Source: Saprospiraceae bacterium (GTDB lineage: Bacteria > Bacteroidota > Bacteroidia > Chitinophagales > Saprospiraceae). Taken from it: a DNA stretch of 64,000 bases. Under the pieces are notes generated by a model. The model was not told the DNA's origin and did no database searches. It saw only the letters and a list, made by a program, of their open reading frames with translations. Location of the stretch: assembly GCA_016714785.1 (NCBI GenBank), contig JADKCC010000002.1:310001-374000 (forward strand), in the 5' to 3' direction. Positions 36,354 to 46,610 of this stretch are shown here, piece after piece (positions within the stretch are counted from its first letter, which is position 1; each line of letters opens with the position of its first letter). A program made the position numbers and the translations under genes.

Positions 36354-39300
36354 TTATTCTATTCTCAATATTTTAATAACTTCATTGAGCTCTTTCGATT
36401 TAATTTTTACAAAAAATATACCGAAACTATTATTTAATTGTGATGCATTTATATTTATATTGTGATGCCCAGCTGGTAAAGAAATAGTATTATTGGACAC
36501 AGAAACACCTTTACTATCATAAATAGATATTGTGATTGGAGCAGACAACTTTTGACTTACTTTAATTATCGTTTCATCTTTAAATGGGTTTGGATGATTT
36601 TGAGTAACGTAAGAACTTTCATCTGAATTTTCAGATCGATAATCAAAATGAATTTGCTTTTCTCTCATCTCTATATCATACGCTAAAGATTTTGTAATGT
36701 CATTATTTAGAGTTAGTAATGATGATATTTTGGCTGTTTTATCTGATTTGACTATAAGATCAACTATTATTGCATTTTCGTCAATGGAACTACCATTTAA
36801 ATCATCATAAGCAACTGTTAAGTATCTTTTACCATCTTTATTTACTTCAGCTATTTGTTCATTTTTTAATATTTAATGCTTCTGCTTCTATCCCATGATA
36901 ATACAATCCTGGTGCTAACTCAAAAGTCCACTGTAAACCAACCAAAATATCTGATTTTTTTATCGTCACAGGTACATTTGTCAATTCTCCTGCCTTAAGT
37001 ATGACTTCTTCAATGAATAACTCAGTCTTTTCATTGTTTCTGTTTTGTGTTTTGCCTGTAAGATTTTCAGATATGGAACCATTGACATCACCTAATTTGA
37101 CAGCGATAAAGTCCGATGTGGTCATGTTTGTCTCCAACACCTCATAACTCAGATTTTCTGCAAAAGGCCAAGGTTGATTTACATCACTAAACACATACGC
37201 GGCATCTACAAATCTCCAAGGAGCATTATTGACCAATTTGTCATTGACACCTAAAATTAACTTGCGCAACTCTACGATATCAGAAGCGGTCACAGATTTG
37301 CTATTATTGGCATCAGCTGCGATAAGTTTATAGGGTGAATCTAATTTTTTGAGTCCAAGAATGTGTCTTTGTATCAATACTAAGTCCAAGGTTGTGATCC
37401 CATCTATATAATTATCATCTTTGACTGGTATTAATTGATAATCATTGTACATGGTAAGATTATTAAAGGTATAACTTCCTTCTTTATCTGTCATAAGTGA
37501 TCCTTCCGTTTCACCTCCATCTATTTGAACCTTGGTATCTGCAACTTTTACTCTATCTTCGGTATAGATGCTACCTGAAATTTGAATTTTCCCACTACTT
37601 GTACACAAACCATGATTGTCCTGTACTGTTACAAATGTGACGGCTTTTGACTGATTTCCTGCTAGGTCTGTTACCCATAATTCTACTTTTCTTTTACCAA
37701 GGCTATCGCATGTATATACTCTATTTCTATCATTTACATCAGCTGAAAATGAATATTTAAGCTGACCAGTAGGTGTGCAATTGTCAAAACTTTGATTATT
37801 AAAATCAGAGGACCAAATCTCTGCCATTGCCATAGGTGCTGTGAGGTTGATGGCTAAACCATTCATTGCTACAGCACTTGGCGCTTTACAATCTTTGACT
37901 GTAAATAAGAATGAACAAGTAGAGGTATTGCTGCATCCATCTTTGGCTTCCCATGTGAATTTATGTATGCCCATAGGGTAATCTTTAGTTACAACTGCTC
38001 CCGTACCCTGAAAATCTGGTGTACCACCATTATTGCTAAGATCAATTTTGTAGGTCCAACTGATATTTACTGGAAGACAATCATCCGTACCAGCAGCAGT
38101 AAAGGTTACCCCTTTTGCTTCACAAATATTCCCAGTACAAATTATCGTATCTCTGCATACTTTGGGAGCAATAGTAGGTGCTACATTATTAGTAACATAT
38201 ATATTTTGCACACGAGTAAACTTTCCAGGACTATTTGGTACATTGGTTTTATACTGGCACCAATCGATCACAGTCCAAGTACGTCTTATGTACTTACAAT
38301 ACGTAGGATGGGCAAACGACTGATCAGAATAGGTGGCAGCGGCTTGACTACATTTATCATTATTGATTACAGGTGCTCCAGTAATTGATGTAGGTGGATT
38401 GGCATTGTTACAGTCATTGAAATTGACATTCTCCAATGGCCAAGTAATATCATTTATGTCAAATTTATCAACATCTATCACGAAGATAGTCTGTGTAAAT
38501 GTGGCTGTATTGCCAGCAATGTCCGTAACTACGAAGTCTCTCTTTATTTCTCCAGTATTGCACATTGTCAAAAGATTTCTAAATGTAGAAGTAACTGTAG
38601 CTCCAGGACAATTATCACTAAATACGCCATCTTGTAGCGGCATACTCAATGGTGGATAAAATGTATTTGGATCATTGATCACAATATTTTGTCTGGGAGA
38701 GCCAAAGGGCACTAAAGTACCAAAAGCATTGAGATTGTTAAGATTCAATAGATATTCACAACTTATACTGATGTCTGGCAATGGTGTGGAGATAGTAGGA
38801 GCAAGTTTATCTTGAACAACAACAGTAGTCATACAAGTGTTAGAATTGCCACGACTATCTGTAACTTGGACTATAACTGTAATTGTTTTATTGACATCAT
38901 CACAACAAAACTGTACATAATTTCCAAAATCATCTGGTGTATTTCCACCACATATATTTCCCATTCTTCTTGCGGTGTATGTCAATGTACCTCCACAATT
39001 GTCAATTGCAGAACTTACAAATGAGTAAGCAGAAACTTCAGGTTCGTCGCTGATAGACAAAACTCTTGGCTGCCGACACACGATATCTGGTCCTAGTCTA
39101 TCTTTGGATGTTACTGTAATAGAGCATGTAGCTGTCAATCCAGCATTGTCTGTAACTGTAAAAGTAAAAATATGGGTTTGGTCGTGACCAGAAGCGATCG
39201 TTGTTCCTTGTATTGGAGACTGAGTAATAGTTGTATTGGTACAGTTGTCACTTCTTCCTACCAACCCTCTGAAATCAGGCACTACAAGCATGCAAGAATT

Positions 39301-42144
39301 ATTCAAATCCGCTTCCTGATTGGATGGGCAAACGATCGTTGGATTTTGATTGTCCACTACAGATACATTTTGGGTACAAGTAGCGGTACGTCCGTTAACA
39401 TCAGTTACCGTCCAAGTCACAACATTGGTAGCACTTACTGGAAATTGAGTGGTATTTGTTATGTTATTTCCATTTAATCTGGATATAGTACTTTGCACTC
39501 CACAATTGTCGCTTGTGGTTGGCGTACCCAAATTGATGTTAGTAGCATAACATTGTCCCATATTTGCATTGACTGTAATAGACATTGGACAAGTGATGGT
39601 TGGATTCTGGTTATCCACTACTGTCACTGTTTGGGTACATGTAGCGGTACGTCCACTGTTATCGGTAACTGTCCATACTACTTGATTACTGCCCACAATA
39701 TATTGTGTTGAACTTGAAGTCGAGCTGCCATTTATTGAAGAAGATGATGACATCACTGTACAATTATCAGCAGTTGTTGGTGTGCCAAGGTTTACGTTAC
39801 TTGCATAACACTGGTTTGCGTTAGCATTTACGGTTAGGTTTATTGGACAAGTGATGGTTGGATTCTGGTTATCTACCACTGTAATAGTTTGACTACAGGT
39901 TGCGGTATTTCCACTAGCATCGGTGACTGTCCAAATTACGGTATTACTACCTAAGACAAATTGGGTGGTTCCTACTACTATTATTGCTCCAAGACGAGGT
40001 ACGGAAGTTTGCCCAGGGCAATTATCAGTAGTTGTAGGATTGCCTAAAACCACATTATTGGCAAAACAAACACCAGGATTGGTATTAACAGTAAGATTAT
40101 TTGGGCAAATAATCGTTGGGTTCTGACCATCTACAACTGTCACATTTTGTGTACAAGAAGCAGTAAGGCCATTTAAATCAGTAACTGTCCAAGTTACAAT
40201 ATTGGAAGTATTTACTGGAAATTGGGTAATATTAGTAACAACACTTCCATTAAATCTAGCTATTGTGTTTTGCACACCACAATTATCAGTGGTTGAAGGT
40301 GCACCAAGATTTACATTATTGGCATAACATTGACCTATATTAGTATTTACAGTAATAGATGCTGGGCATGTTATTGTAGGGTTTTGGTTATCAACCACTG
40401 TTACAGTTTGGGCACACGTGGCTGTACGCCCATTCACATCCGTTACGGTCCAAGTTACTGTATTTGCAACTCCGACTGGAAATTGGGTAATATTAGTAAC
40501 TGGATTTCCATTAAAAACAGGTATAATGCTTTGTATGCCACAATTATCACTAGTCAAAGGTGTACCTAAATTCACATTGTTTGCATAACATACACTTGCA
40601 TTTGAGTTTACAGTAAGATTAGGAGGACATGTGATAGTTGGATTTTGGTTGTCCAATACTGTTACGACTTGGCCACAGGTAGCAGTATTGCCACTTCCGT
40701 CTGTTACAGTCCATATTACTGTATTTGTACCAGCTGGAAATTGTGTAGTGCCAACAACTGTGACTCCGTTAAATGTTGGAATAGGAGCATTCATTGGCAA
40801 ACAATTATCTGTAGATGTAGCATTGCCCAGATTTACATTATCGGCAAAACAAACTCCTAAATTTGTATTGACTGTAATAGGTTGTGGGCAATTAATAGTG
40901 GGCGGAATAAGGTCCATTACCATAACGGTGGATGAGCAAGTTGCTGAATTTCCACATTGATCTGTGACGATTAATATTACAGTTACTTTTCCTCCTGCGG
41001 CAACATCATTACATCCAAAAAACAAATTTTGATTGGAACTAAAACTTAAAGGCCCTCCACAATTATCTGTACTTCCATTGTTAAGTTCACTAGCTGCAAT
41101 AGTGACCATGCCGTTTGGTTCGAGATTTACAGTTATATCTTTACATAAAGCTATTGGTGGAGTGGTGTCGTTTACATTTATTATTTGAAAACAAGTATCC
41201 ATATTGCCATTTGTGTCACCTATTTTATAAAATCTTTTTATTGTTTTATGATTTGCACAACCTAAATTTGTTGTAGAATCAACTACAAACATAAAAGTAG
41301 AAGTGTCTAATGATGTTTCATCTGTCGCAATACCTCCAGCAGCTAAAAATTGAGTATAATAATTATAAGGACTTGGTTCTTGACACTGCACTGTTAATGT
41401 ATCTGGACAAGTTATTTCTGGTGGAGTATTATCAAATACAGTAACTTCCATACAACATGAAGCTGAATTATCACTTAAGTCGGTAGCAGTCCAACAAACT
41501 ATAGTGGTGCCCAATGGATAGTCTCCGCTGGCATCATCAGGATCAGAACTATAGGGTGAATTGTGCGAATAAGTAATATCTGCATCTGGAGTACAATTGT
41601 CAGTAGCAGTAGGTTGCCCCACGTTCACTGGAGTAAACATCATTCTTTGGCCATTGACTAAACGTCTACCATCTTCATTATTGCCCACAGAAATATCATC
41701 TGGGCAAGTGATGACTGGCGGTTGATTATCTATAACAATCGTTTGACTGCACACAGCACTCGATGGTAGTGGAGGACAATTGTCATTCACATTCCACACT
41801 AATTTATATATGCCAAAAGACCAAACCCCAAGATTTATGGTAGTGGGATATGGTGGAGATAAAGTAACAACTATTCCATTGGGCAATGTGTAAGACATAA
41901 ATGTAATGTTGCCACATGTCGAAATAGGAGTTTGTACTATTACCTCTGCCATACAATTTGCATCAGCAGGAAGTACTAGTGGTGTAGGACAGTTTATGGC
42001 ATCTGGAGCTACGAGGTTTACGTTTTTGGGATGGTACCCCTCATTTTTTGTGAAAAAATCCAACACTGTACCTTTAGGAGCACATACCGCACACAAAGCA
42101 GTAATTAATACTAGGGACAGAAATAAAATCGGCTTTTGTTTCAT
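36354..42144 (-). CDS. Giant secreted HYR-repeat protein with dockerin-like and T9SS domains, frameshifted near its C-terminus
   Basis: Surface or secreted adhesin-like protein of about 1930 residues after repair. A signal peptide is followed by a stack of HYR (immunoglobulin-like) domains, each with the pattern NPTITCP...CYANNVNLG.P.T.DNC...NTVTWTVTD..G.TATC.Q.VTVVDNQ. Six units of about 86 residues are nearly identical in layout; others are more divergent. Cys pairs in every unit suggest disulphides. Then come a carboxypeptidase-regulatory-like segment (KVQIDGGETEGSLMTDKEGS), a dockerin-type block (AADANNSKSVTASDIVELRKLILGV) and a cohesin-like start. The first frame stops at 36859. The A6 run (T6 on the plus strand, 36862-36867) appears to hold one extra base; the other frame continues for about 170 residues to a T9SS sorting domain (NHPNPFKDETIIKV). 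Confidence 0.9.
39325..40915. repeat. Tandem repeat of about 258-261 bp inside the HYR gene
   Basis: Six consecutive coding units, each beginning near a shared phrase on the plus strand (for example GGACAAGTGATGGTTGGATT at 39586 and 39847). Related unit starts fall near 39325, 39586, 39847, 40099, 40364 and 40625. Two boundaries are identical over more than 20 bases, so recent duplication or recombination within the array is likely. Confidence 0.8.
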
Positions 42145-42526
42145 GACAAAATTGTTTATTCATTAATAATGGTCACTGTTTTGGGATGGGACCTCGAACA
42201 ATCAATTCTTACTGTTATTTAGTGTAAAACAAAGACTATGCCAAATTTATAAATTATAAATATTTTTAATATGATTACTAAATTTTCATTAAAATTGGAT
42301 AAAAATTTAGCTTTTAGGCATTATTTAATGTTTTCAATAGTAGCCTATTTTAAATGGACACTTGTTGATTGTATTAGATTTTTGTTGTACTGAACTTTAT
42401 AGAATGGTATATTTTGTGTCTTATTTTCGTGAATTGAAGTAGCAAATTTTCAACGGAAGGTGGAATGTTAAAATATTTTATAGTTTTGTGGGAATATATA
42501 TTAAATTAAGATTTTTAAAATTCATT
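42145..42526. other. Divergent intergenic region, HYR gene / DUF819 gene
   Basis: About 380 AT-rich bases with no gene. A minus-strand -7 element TAAATTTG lies at 42242-42249 (97 bases before the HYR gene), and a plus-strand TAGTTTTG at 42481-42488 (38 bases before the DUF819 gene). Neither has a clear -33 TTTG. Nothing else was recognised. Confidence 0.5.
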
Positions 42527-43864
42527 ATGAATAATTTAAAATTTCCACCTCTATTTACTGATAACTTTGTTGTGTTTGGTATTTTGATGGTTTTATTAGC
42601 CTTAGTTTTTTACACATCAACTAGTTTACACCCATTTTGGAAAAAATTTCATGTTGTATTTCCTTCCTTGTTGATGTGTTATTTGCTTCCTTCTATTTTA
42701 AGTTCTCTAAATATTATCTCTCCGGAATGGAATGCCATTGACGATATGGGAAATTTTATCATGGATGCCAATATGAAGCCAGTTACCATCAAATTGTCAA
42801 TTTATCAAGTTGCCAGTAGATTATTGTTGCCTGCTGCGTTGATATTGTTGACGTTGAGTGTGGATATGAAAGCACTATTCGGATTGGGTAGTAAAGCTTT
42901 GGTCATGTTTTTGACGGGTACTGTTGGTGTTATTTTAGGAGGTCCGATAGCTATTCTTATTATGTCTTTTCTAGCCCCAGATGTAGTAGGTGGAGCAGGG
43001 CCAGATGCTGTATGGAGAGGGTTGGCAACGATAGCGGGTAGTTGGATAGGTGGTGGAGCTAACCAAACTGCCATGTTGGAAATATATAAGTACAATCAAG
43101 CCAATTATGGAGCTATGGTCTTAGTAGATATCGTAGTGGCCAATATTTGGATGGCAATACTCCTATTCGGTATCGGTAAAAAGGAAAGTATAGACAGATG
43201 GTTACAGGCAGACACCACAGCGATTGAAAATCTCAAAAATAAAGTATCTTCATATACTGAGTCCGTGAGTAGGATTCCTTCATTAAAGGATTATATGATA
43301 ATTTTGGGTATTACATTTGGTGCAGTAGGTTTATCTCATTATGGTGCGCTATTTATACCAGATTTAATGGGTACTTGGATACCTTCTGTCAATGATAAAA
43401 CTAGCATGATGAGTACGTTTGGTGATTCATTCTTCTGGTTAGTAACTCTTGCAACATTTATCGGAGTTGGCCTTTCATTTACGCCTATCAAAGCTTATGA
43501 AGGCATGGGTGCAAGTAAGATAGGCAGCATTTTGATTTACATCCTTGTGGCATCCATTGGGATGAAGATGGATCTAAAATCTGTAGTGAGTAATCCTGGA
43601 TTAATAGCGGTCGGATTGATATGGATGTTTGTCCATGTTGTGCTTATGTTCATCGTAGCTAAAATTATTAAAGCACCATTTTTCTTTTTGGCAGTGGGTA
43701 GTAAAGCAAATATAGGTGGAGCTGCGTCTGCACCTATAGTTGCTTCAGCATTTCATACATCATTAGCAAGTGTAGGTGTTTTGCTTGCCATATTTGGATA
43801 CATTATAGGTACTTATGGAGCAATATTAAGTGCAATTTTAATGGAGATAGTGGCTCCAAAATAA
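42527..43864 (+). CDS. DUF819 family integral membrane protein
   Basis: Multi-pass inner-membrane protein of 445 residues with about ten hydrophobic helices. It matches the DUF819 (YjcL-like) family: PPLFTDNFVVFGILMVLLALVFY at the start, a Gly-rich repeat-like core (GLATIAGSWIGGGANQTAML) and near the end VGSKANIGGAASAPIVASAFHTSLASVGVLLAIFGY. These Gly-rich conserved turns resemble inverted-repeat ion or solute transporters, but the substrate is not known. I chose ATG 42527 (MNNLKFPPL) over an in-frame upstream start at 42488, which overlaps the candidate -7 element. It stands alone. Confidence 0.88.
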   Translation: MNNLKFPPLFTDNFVVFGILMVLLALVFYTSTSLHPFWKKFHVVFPSLLMCYLLPSILSSLNIISPEWNAIDDMGNFIMDANMKPVTIKLSIYQVASRLLLPAALILLTLSVDMKALFGLGSKALVMFLTGTVGVILGGPIAILIMSFLAPDVVGGAGPDAVWRGLATIAGSWIGGGANQTAMLEIYKYNQANYGAMVLVDIVVANIWMAILLFGIGKKESIDRWLQADTTAIENLKNKVSSYTESVSRIPSLKDYMIILGITFGAVGLSHYGALFIPDLMGTWIPSVNDKTSMMSTFGDSFFWLVTLATFIGVGLSFTPIKAYEGMGASKIGSILIYILVASIGMKMDLKSVVSNPGLIAVGLIWMFVHVVLMFIVAKIIKAPFFFLAVGSKANIGGAASAPIVASAFHTSLASVGVLLAIFGYIIGTYGAILSAILMEIVAPK

Positions 43865-44159
43865 AAATATGTATTTATTTTTGTCACTATTCAGGTCTAA
43901 CATCAATGGGATAATATATTAATACCCATGGATGTAAATCCGTTGAATAATTGTAAAACTAAAGCTATTTTAGGCTATTTTTGCCAATAAGGTGCACAAA
44001 TCCGTAATGCAAAAATACATTTTTGTAAAATAAACACAAAAATTGTTGTTTAAAGTTTTTTAGGATTATTTTTGCATAGTGTAAAGTTATTGTAGGCTTG
44101 TTAAATTAACCTGTGTAGCTATTTAGGACGAGACAGCCCCTACCTTGCTAGGCGGCTCC
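43865..44159. other. Gene-free leader to the 11-bp repeat array
   Basis: No credible gene. The last part (ATTTAGGACGAGACAGCCCC, from about 44122) is more GC-rich than its surroundings and looks like the end of an insertion sequence to me, but no transposase or partner end is present. A TATTTTTG-like -7 sequence (about 44067-44074) could drive a plus-strand transcript. Confidence 0.4.
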
Positions 44160-44294
44160 TCCGTACTTACTCCGTACTTACTCCGTATCAGCTCCGTACA
44201 TGCTCCGTACACGTTCCGTACTTGATCCCACCACATTCCCACCGAGTTCCCACTAAGTTAGTTCCCACTGCATTCCCACTAGATCCCACTGAGC
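44160..44294. repeat. Phased array of twelve about 11-bp units
   Basis: Six units begin TCCGTA (44160, 44171, 44182, 44193, 44204, 44215), exactly 11 bases apart. Six more begin TCCCAC (44226, 44237, 44248, 44263, 44274, 44284), spaced 11, 11, 15, 11 and 10. The four or five bases after each core vary. On the minus strand every unit carries a GGA (GTACGGA or GTGGGA). The array is outside any gene and more GC-rich than its flanks. An 11-bp step places each core on nearly the same DNA face. Confidence 0.9.
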
Positions 44295-44517
44295 AATTTT
44301 TTTACCTGTAGTAAATTGGATGCAAATTTTTATACTATTAAGAGTTTAAAAATAAAGACAATTTAAAATCCGAAGGTACTTAGTGATGTCTTCGTAGCCA
44401 TTAGATACAATACTTGCATTTAGGGACGTAGTCCAGGCATCTTTAATATTTGGCACAATGGAAAACCTATTTCCGAAACTTCAGTTGCAACTGAGATTAT
44501 TTTTAAACATACTCTAA

Positions 44518-44557
44518 AAAAATAGCTAGTCAAAATCAATTCTGACTAGCTATTTTT
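44518..44557. terminator. Terminator of the sigma/MscS/DUF3078 operon
   Basis: A perfect 15-bp stem: AAAAATAGCTAGTCA (44518-44532) with TGACTAGCTATTTTT (44543-44557). It is active in either direction and lies 20 bases after the DUF3078 gene. Confidence 0.9.
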
Positions 44558-44577
44558 ATGAATATTTTCTACATTGA

Positions 44578-45483
44578 TTACAGCTTATAGCTCAATCCGA
44601 TAGTATAATAATTTTGCAGCTCATTCACTTCTTGTTCGCTTAATCTAAGGCCGAACTCAGCGCCTACTCCGATTCCTTTCCAAAGATTAAACCCAAACCA
44701 GTTGGTCCAAGTACCATTGTGCAAAGATGGGTCACTATTTTTGTAAGAGAAAAACCCAGTAAGATTAGATCTCCAATTAAGACCTTTAACGATTTCAGTA
44801 GTATAATCTCCTACGATTTTACAACCTAATGAAGGTGTAAACTGAGTATCGTCTTTTGCGAAAATAAAATTATAGTTCAATGGATGAAAAACAAATACCA
44901 TATTTTTTATTGGCGTATAAGTCACCCCTGCTCCAAGGTCTAAATATCCAGGATCGTTAAATTGCTTAATAACTGAAGTTCTGTATTCACCTAAAGCTGA
45001 AGCCGCCAATTTGGAAGATAATTTGTATCCAAAAAGAGAAGTTACATTCAAGATATCCGCCACAGGTTCAAATTTTGGTTCTGTGCCTGATGGTTCAGCC
45101 CCAGTCTTTAATTTTTGCCAACCAAGGTTTAGGCTACCTGCATTTCTCCAAAAATATTTATCGTCTAGTTTGTTGGCAAATGCATTAAAACTACCTAAAA
45201 TGGTTGTAGCTCTTGAGTCCTTAAGGGTGCCAGCAGAAAACCACTCATTTCTTCCTGTAAAATTTGCTCCTAAGGTACCAAAAGCACCTTTATACCATCC
45301 TGGGTATGTAGCTATTTTAGCATTTACAGCGTCAATTTCAGCTTTAATTGCATCCGCTTGTGCTAATACAGGTGCTGCTTTTGCTTCAAGATCTGACTTC
45401 TGTTTTTTTAATTCTTCTAAAGCTTGTGCATTAATAATAGTGAATGATAATGCTAAAAGTAATAAAGTAAAAATGTTTCGCAT
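44578..45483 (-). CDS. DUF3078 family outer-membrane protein
   Basis: 301 residues. A signal peptide (FTLLLLALSFTIINAQ) is followed by a short coiled coil (LEELKKQKSDLEAKAAPVLAQADAIKAEIDAVNAKI) and a beta-barrel-like body typical of DUF3078 (GWYKGAFGTLGANFTGRNEWFSAG, FWRNAGSLNLGWQK, NYNFIFAKDD), ending in strand-like NYYTIGLSYKL. It is the last gene of an operon with the ECF sigma factor, a 68-residue protein and an MscS-type channel. The coiled coil may contact peptidoglycan or a partner; no function is established. Confidence 0.85.
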   Translation of the reverse strand: MRNIFTLLLLALSFTIINAQALEELKKQKSDLEAKAAPVLAQADAIKAEIDAVNAKIATYPGWYKGAFGTLGANFTGRNEWFSAGTLKDSRATTILGSFNAFANKLDDKYFWRNAGSLNLGWQKLKTGAEPSGTEPKFEPVADILNVTSLFGYKLSSKLAASALGEYRTSVIKQFNDPGYLDLGAGVTYTPIKNMVFVFHPLNYNFIFAKDDTQFTPSLGCKIVGDYTTEIVKGLNWRSNLTGFFSYKNSDPSLHNGTWTNWFGFNLWKGIGVGAEFGLRLSEQEVNELQNYYTIGLSYKL

Positions 45484-45518
45484 AATAATAATAAAATTTA
45501 ATTGGTTTAAAAATAAGT

Positions 45519-46352
45519 TTAACGATGTATTTCTATATTATCTTGTAATATTTTATTGAGCGGAATGATTACATCTTTTTGATCTGAAGTAACTGTTACA
45601 GATGACTTATCTACGTTGGTAATCACTCCAGTCACACCATTTAGTGTCACTTTGTCACCAATATTGAGTTTGTCTTTAGTGTAGTATGATGCTAAAAAGC
45701 TGGCTACAAGATCTTTTGATGCAAATCCATATCCAATAGAAAAAGCTAATACACCACCTGCGATGATGATTGATATATTTTGAGCAAAAAAATCAGTATT
45801 GATCTGCGCTTGCGACAATGCCACAATGATGACATTGATAAATATAAAATAGAAAACAAACGCTCCGATGATGTTTGCAGAAGGCATTCCCATAGATTTA
45901 CATGCCGCAGTCACCACTGATTTAAGTGTATCGCCCAATATTAATCCTGCAATCAATATGATGAAAGAAGCTATCAGATTAGGTACAAACTTGATAAAGT
46001 CTTGAATAAGTTCTGCCAATACAGGCATATCTAATACACCAACAGCCGTCATGATAAAGATTAGCATCATCATATAATAAACCATCTTTCCAGCTATGGC
46101 ACTTAGCTTTATACTGATGTTGTTTTTAGCAAGAATATCAATATCATTGAGCTTTTCACCGAATTTATCAATTTTTACTTTTTCTAAAGTTGTAGAGATT
46201 ATTTTTTTGACGATATTGGAGATAAACATTCCTGCTAATAAAATAAGGGCAGCAGTCACAAATTTTGGTATGGCCGACATCATACCTACAAGCATAGCCG
46301 ACAAGGCTTGTTGAATGTCCTGACTAAACATTAATACTGTTAAAATCTTCAT
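45519..46352 (-). CDS. MscS-like small mechanosensitive channel protein (CmpX/TM-helix-repeat type)
   Basis: 277 residues. Two TM-helix-repeat blocks precede the channel part: VGMMSAIPKFVTAALILLAGMFISNIV and IKFVPNLIASFIILIAGLILGDTL. The pore-like helix IIIAGGVLAFSIGYGFASKDLVASFLASYY is followed by a small beta domain (KLNIGDKVTLNGVTGVITNVDKSSVTV), the conserved MscS soluble start. It likely gates solute efflux on osmotic or envelope stress. It follows the 68-residue gene by 18 bases and precedes the DUF3078 gene by 35 bases, in one operon with the sigma factor. The first Met may be residue 8 (MFSQDI). Confidence 0.87.
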   Translation of the reverse strand: MKILTVLMFSQDIQQALSAMLVGMMSAIPKFVTAALILLAGMFISNIVKKIISTTLEKVKIDKFGEKLNDIDILAKNNISIKLSAIAGKMVYYMMMLIFIMTAVGVLDMPVLAELIQDFIKFVPNLIASFIILIAGLILGDTLKSVVTAACKSMGMPSANIIGAFVFYFIFINVIIVALSQAQINTDFFAQNISIIIAGGVLAFSIGYGFASKDLVASFLASYYTKDKLNIGDKVTLNGVTGVITNVDKSSVTVTSDQKDVIIPLNKILQDNIEIHR

Positions 46353-46370
46353 TATTTATTCTTTAAAAAT

Positions 46371-46577
46371 CTAAATATTGTTGTCATCACGTTTACTTGA
46401 AAATGAGCTGATTGATTTTATGACATCACCTGCTTTAGGGATGTACAAATCAATAATATTACTTACAAATGCAAATAAATTAATATTTGACCCAATGTTA
46501 TGTTTAGTTTGCTCTCCAGCATTGCCTCTTTCTTTGATATATAATTCTTCGAGTTCTTTAAAGCCATTATTATTCAT
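46371..46577 (-). CDS. Small conserved-position protein in a sigma-factor operon
   Basis: 68 residues, charged at both ends (NNNGFKELEELYIKERGNAGE ... SSFSSKRDDNNI) with a moderately hydrophobic middle (INLFAFVSNIIDLYIPKAGDVI) too broken for a standard membrane span. It begins 33 bases after the sigma gene and ends 18 bases before the MscS-like gene, so it is in the operon. No zinc-binding anti-sigma motif (HxxxCxxC) is present. It could be a small regulator of the sigma factor or of the channel, but that is only position-based inference. Confidence 0.65.
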   Translation of the reverse strand: MNNNGFKELEELYIKERGNAGEQTKHNIGSNINLFAFVSNIIDLYIPKAGDVIKSISSFSSKRDDNNI

Positions 46578-46610
46578 TACACCTTAGTTAAAAAATTTTA
46601 CAAAATGGGA

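Noticed and set aside
37963..41000. Several plus-strand open frames opposite the HYR gene
   Set aside because: Shadows created by the repetitive coding sequence; no starts or motifs of their own.
44160..44294. CRISPR interpretation of the 11-bp array
   Set aside because: Units are far too short and lack repeat-spacer structure; no cas genes nearby.
44122..44340. Peptide-coding reading of the 11-bp array on the plus strand
   Set aside because: The open frame is short, begins without a credible start, and the variable bases do not respect codon positions.
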